A stretch of DNA of 16,912 nucleotides from CAZCJA01 sp964499015 (GTDB taxonomy: Bacteria > Elusimicrobiota > Elusimicrobia > F11), in the NCBI GenBank assembly GCA_964499015.1, contig CAZCJA010000052.1, positions 1 through 16,912 on the forward strand. Direction: 5' to 3'. Below, piece by piece: positions 16,401 to 16,912 of the stretch. The translations under genes and the position numbers were made by a program. The first letter of the stretch is position 1, and each line of letters begins with the position of its first letter. The notes under the pieces are model-generated. The model made no database searches and was not told the DNA's origin. It saw nothing but the letters and a program-made list of their open reading frames with translations.

Positions 16401-16912
16401 CCCGTCACGAGCCGCGTGGTCAGCGCGAGCGGCGCGGGCACCACGCGTTCGACCGATTACTACGGCAACATTTCCGCGGGCACGGTCACGCAGGAATACA
16501 TCGTGAAGGCCAATCAGGCGCGCGTGCACAAGTCGACCACGATTTCCGACACCGAGAACGTCGACCGCTCCGACAGCCATCAGGAAACGACCATCACCAA
16601 CGCTTACGCGGAGAACGGTTTCCTGAAAGGCGCGATCGGCGAAGGGTTCTTCGTGAACATCAACGAGTCCGGCGATCCGTCGGACGGCGCGATCCAGCAG
16701 GTTTTCCGCGTGGTCAACGGCCAGTCGCGTCTTGCGGTGAACACCACCATCACCGATTCCGCTTCCTCCGACGGCACCACCTCGTACCAGTCGATCACCG
16801 TGCGTTACGATTACAACACCAATGGCCGCCTGACCCGCGCCTACATGAACGCCGGCGATGGCGTGACGCAAAGCATCGACGGCGACGGCAACGAGACCTC
16901 GGGCAACGTCAT
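7446..16912 (+). CDS. Giant secreted YD-like repeat protein (5' part; open at window end)
   Basis: One frame runs without a stop from ATG 7446 to the last base, at least 3155 codons; the C-terminus is outside the window. Residues 1-28 are a signal peptide (basic SPRRKTLRK, hydrophobic stretch, VFA before Gly29). Residues about 85-190 are charged and helical, with coiled-coil character. From about 328 a short array uses W-x-x-G-x-Y (Trp328, Trp361, Trp406, then Phe437). From 442 to about 2480 roughly 50 degenerate units follow [YF][DN]xx[GD][RQ]xxx[YF]xE, e.g. YDKYGRQYGF (442), YDARGRLIGYEE (547), YDIHGRQLGY (1540), YDALGRLTDQ (1946). From 2481 a longer unit takes over. The theme resembles YD/Rhs repeats, but units are about 40 residues instead of about 20. 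Only two Cys were seen (615, 620). AGAGG at 7428-7432 supports ATG 7446; in-frame ATGs at 7383 and 7392 lack good sites. Codon use matches the neighbours. Omnitrophota are known for such giants. A role in adhesion, surface coat or prey contact is inference. Confidence 0.93.
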   Translation, partial: MSPRRKTLRKMLAVFMTVIHVNTQVVFAGAPFQINPIAGLDNLGLKTLRLKAYSAAKHVYEQGLKTGKIVFHAFPYGQLLDPRGRTDLPEESTIAPQRLGEQEEKQLSVLRQMEELEIFQVETFQNRPKLPGSSADILDSMSTYQLNTTINREMRRVQEDRLKSAAQIEQEIEDMRRAINGAGGSMRRQLDGSRWFFIHGLLVSIRGQRYRDGNGNLTTVDTRRIKYDKEKRLQRGYTRTTTDAQGNVNISVRTDIVYTAESNEHGNQIVVSYKDTNADANGNVTVIERSNIEYLAGPELEKKQRGQYVTSYDEIETDQFGNKTTRRWENGTYIKLGDNYYLTNYDITETDADNNRTLIAWRGGTYVHNPHYQELKTINTTRQEYLLTSYTQQVTSANGLVHTEIWRGAVYDERDNLVAFDQTNTNPTNTLPTEIRFRNGTYDKYGRQYGFERTETTADGVSVKITRLETGYNKIGDVISSSELISGAGNYLVRTDRYGIEYNRKRQQIAYRETLLDQAGGLIEKTWSALQAGLNKEAIANFGEKGYDARGRLIGYEETMTTDGITERRLTNNITFDTRGARASSLETTNTTGKLDGVDIDVTHVVETKRLDTDCEGGDCSAVNAQVIAYQDEVLDWGKDNKTGLLLRDLKIMVMRSEITTSGYFEERVTTGGDKRAEAGQDASDTLNARTTVRQTGTIYDGSNRVHSYDQVATEVQDAGREKVTTSHFSDLLYDPAGRLLHSKEVGVVGFPDGRTPPYNIETVRDSISYDAFDRVAGVVTTSRTITQNTDIDGTDITTVANRSRIRYNGMGDVARYREAVVSSASPNLTETTDWQGKMYNVLGQLFHSVQTERSTGTDEDGYVIDSSRTTETTGMDYDDQNRLVGFTEEIRGSDATGVVTTRVVDDIVYDSREHQLILSEKTTRTGPGMNEETIVTRTVDDIDSSGIIRAYTETTENPDDSVVTNENTELVWTDWGLNDQIRSRTTRSHSSDTSAVVTLTDYEARFDITGRVIEVNEEVDRSGGGLDIETSRTIVNTYNRLGQVRLRHEISETAGVRTETRLTTSYDKEGRSQDSTEVVTTSGKLPNGDDYERVQTTVTSGTAYDTVTGRITGYIQDVSLSESPDLTTRTTRTGITYNPVGQQTGYRDTFHEKSVNDELDHVYTTIRSDIRYSLGRAIHFVDETFDGTTKEDDELTRQVTVDTTYDNTNGLATEVKRVEREMGDEIDHVRETIKTIIDYTDQGLETNYKETITDSLTPNVVETITRSGVVITNNMLDTYTEESVKVNATAGWTHTTRNEHTELGYDAFARLVKDVTIETDTFGVRTDRTHTQTFNAFGRIGSTSDSTRRQAADIDLITMVNRNDIRYTKRGQQKSYTETQLSNERPDVVTTVLWEARGGTREGYNNYDQLTGFRQVETRKGPTLNQTIITDRSGTEYTELGQIEKYTEDRNDSAALDLNEHTVWEGQYDVDNNVREYDLTTRRQDISQNGALLDVTTRQEFRGLIYDEHSRLTASQVTSHETGGGLNNTTRENRTGIGYDIHGRQLGYTLESFDGYNNKTTTVRSGVAYDKQNHLLRYTENSNEPDYDELDTTTATRLVTWEASGYNSEGQLLGFTRSDKETVNDESGVRHINKDVTRTKTTYNADGSEAGYHEEGREYWPEDQGETLTTVDRSKIKNNSLGQLMSWTENGTTTTLQNNIMLRNMGLNTNWEATGYARNGRLAGYRQSIVSDSLQEVFRTTEITEWTADSFNAQGTVLTFTQNVKRFGTNQATIEIPENWYQFTELQKAEYLSSFYYVLADGRVVSWRDLPSDARVDLVAVGRTNKLAGTDTVLRNMQVRILLDTVAITERKRTQLNTKGLAEQYDELVTENNLKTYREWEGLGFNARGQALKTKEFTRGPTGEETNSERDAITYDLRNRTLSYSEVSTTNQSDIKTTQNVSMKYDALGRLTDQNRFVNEKSQRTGGIDRTFTIVLRGVTYDRYDRQTGFDQIQFDGSAIVVDGNPFRWDNLFGAGASLSAANRQLMLNGKALADQLVSVTQMRGIHYDLGGSQAGFLRSEKQAGKSGAEIIETVQTTARSGTQYYTVGNQAGLASGYKEITKGNSTDLQTVAQTAGIQYEMGRQASLSVQAQQIGEALVDGDVKEINRQTQTLRHNIKYNEAGIQESSIEDTVENGLRTTTINRVRAHDERGRALETETTSIVEGEIYRTAYFFEGRELDPLALADVLEANPGMPLDQYITEAQVPHRVSEITTSVRKNIVYDSLDRQTSYNEDILSPGGVRSMVKTDNITFDMVGRQTGNRTVTQTEGWSLTYYLDGVELNPEALIALLETEGLSLWEGLATSRVTTSRKRTALSKPRETVRSNVRYDQNGNAAYYKEQTTDVDAGLFNQETVVIQEYNEFNKVHRQLSTVVSETGVVGLDNTRDTQGRSETVTALVYTYDAQGNLTGGASDSETLSEDFLTGAMTRAKSRDVLTMIGSQARSVLSEINSMTMNKDFTTTESNTVRINHYNTWDGTVLASYEIGNSVTRDPVAKTVTSTTSRQISAQVGGESKSIFSLNDSVSTSPDGSTRASVSSVVNRYGPDGHMIDASGFETSVSNDGFDNLTESQSRQSFTAIGDRARLLKAETSSVTRRLDGSENSNQSTLTYTLDGNRTGRVIRADEDGTFTNREKVITTDESGNIINEGFIESSGVTHNDYDRVVFNEVRLTHSRAETTNSVRADGTSTTDVRNTDYTYDALGRLSLATGDSTATTRAFDEKNNLYSLTTTETDNTYEIINNQARVKRSLTISDTVNQLAGDRSTSHQETTVDYVNDMSTGRLISASGSGTFNNKEWGILNSDNPSVTGEVSTTVGGITQEYAVVRGEVKLIKSMSWSTVTNKDGSTVVITEADPSVTINRYNDLGQLTGSVTTSRSVSNEPGSRTETLSTQTSIVVMGESRALKNISNSKTTQLKDDGTPLGGLAGVDEASISYQTMTVTYEYDPVTSRVVSASGAGTTRSTDYYGNISAGTVTQEYIVKANQARVHKSTTISDTENVDRSDSHQETTITNAYAENGFLKGAIGEGFFVNINESGDPSDGAIQQVFRVVNGQSRLAVNTTITDSASSDGTTSYQSITVRYDYNTNGRLTRAYMNAGDGVTQSIDGDGNETSGNV
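8427..8774 (+). repeat. Opening protein-level array with W-x-x-G-x-Y motif
   Basis: Within the giant protein, WENGTY (Trp328), WRGGTY (Trp361), WRGAVY (Trp406) and FRNGTY (Phe437) recur at spacings of 33, 45 and 31 residues. The last merges into the first YD-type unit at Tyr442. This is protein-level repetition; the DNA copies are diverged. Confidence 0.6.
8769..14885 (+). repeat. About 50 degenerate YD-like protein repeats (period about 40 residues)
   Basis: Residues 442-2480 of the giant protein contain about 50 copies by eye of a turn motif [YF][DN]xx[GD][RQ]xxx[YF]xE, each followed by a Thr-rich strand of the form TTxxxGxxTTTxR before the next I-x-Y-D. Clear copies include those at residues 442, 547, 770, 1540 and 1946. 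Spacing varies from about 30 to 50 residues. Copies are too diverged at DNA level for recent duplication. Confidence 0.8.
14886..16912 (+). repeat. Second repeat regime with nine copies at 68-86 residue spacing
   Basis: A motif of the form [VI]-x-[GN]-[EQD]-x-[RK], usually followed by a Ser/Thr-rich strand and often an Asp-Gly-Ser/Thr turn, recurs at residues 2481 (IGSQARS), 2553 (VGGESKS), 2621 (IGDRARL), 2707 (VFNEVRL), 2782 (INNQARV), 2867 (VVRGEVK), 2939 (VVMGESR), 3023 (VKANQAR) and 3092 (VVNGQSR). Spacings are 72, 68, 86, 75, 85, 72, 84 and 69. YD-type turns (e.g. YDALGRLSLA at 2739, YDYNTNGRLTRA at 3121) alternate with this motif, so the unit appears to be a fused pair. The array is still running at the window edge. 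Confidence 0.7.

Noticed and set aside
14541..16871. Minus-strand frames at 14541-15383 and 15678-16871
   Set aside because: They are antisense shadows of the giant gene with low-complexity Val/Arg/Gly translations and no ribosome binding site logic.
8427..16912. Repetitive DNA considered as a CRISPR array or tandem DNA repeat
   Set aside because: Repetition is visible only in the translated protein. Copies differ in length and base sequence, with no constant repeats or spacers.

Overview
The window looks like part of a GC-rich bacterial chromosome from a free-living or predatory lineage with a large secretome. I favour Omnitrophota or a related PVC-type lineage, but no rRNA, tRNA or housekeeping marker is present to prove it. 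The inference rests on three things: a giant secreted repeat protein of the kind described in Omnitrophota (for example Ca. Velamenicoccus archaeovorus), a glycosidase with a planctomycete-style dockerin-like EF-hand pair, and densely packed genes with little intergenic space.

Layout. On the minus strand, 1-1521 is the 5' part of a secreted glycoside hydrolase that runs off the left edge. It is transcribed away from a small secreted Cys-rich protein ending in 28 glutamines (1676-1993, +). This is followed on the + strand by a UDP-glucuronate decarboxylase-like epimerase (2060-3019) and, 3 nt later, a CHASE2 class III adenylate cyclase (3023-5065). The cyclase stop codon abuts, tail to tail with no spacer, the stop codon of a minus-strand operon read 7194 to 5066: a membrane-anchored beta-sandwich (DUF11/CARDB-like) protein, an ABC ATPase and an ABC-2 permease, the last two joined by an ATGA overlap.

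After a 251-bp divergent intergenic region with an inverted repeat and a phased direct repeat, a single open frame begins at 7446 on the + strand. It stays open to the right edge, giving at least 3155 codons and more than half of the window. It has a signal peptide, a coiled-coil-rich head, a short opening array built on a W-x-x-G-x-Y motif, about 50 degenerate units on a YD-x-x-GR-x-x-GY-x-E theme, and then, from about residue 2480, a different array with a roughly 70-85 residue period. It resembles YD/Rhs repeat proteins, but the units are about twice the usual YD length. No Rhs core or toxin is visible because the 3' end lies outside the window.

Taken together, the window encodes cell-surface functions: a secreted sugar hydrolase, a nucleotide-sugar enzyme for surface glycans, an exporter with an extracytoplasmic partner, a membrane sensor making cAMP, and a giant exported fibre- or shell-like protein. 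Direct cooperation between them is inference from proximity only.
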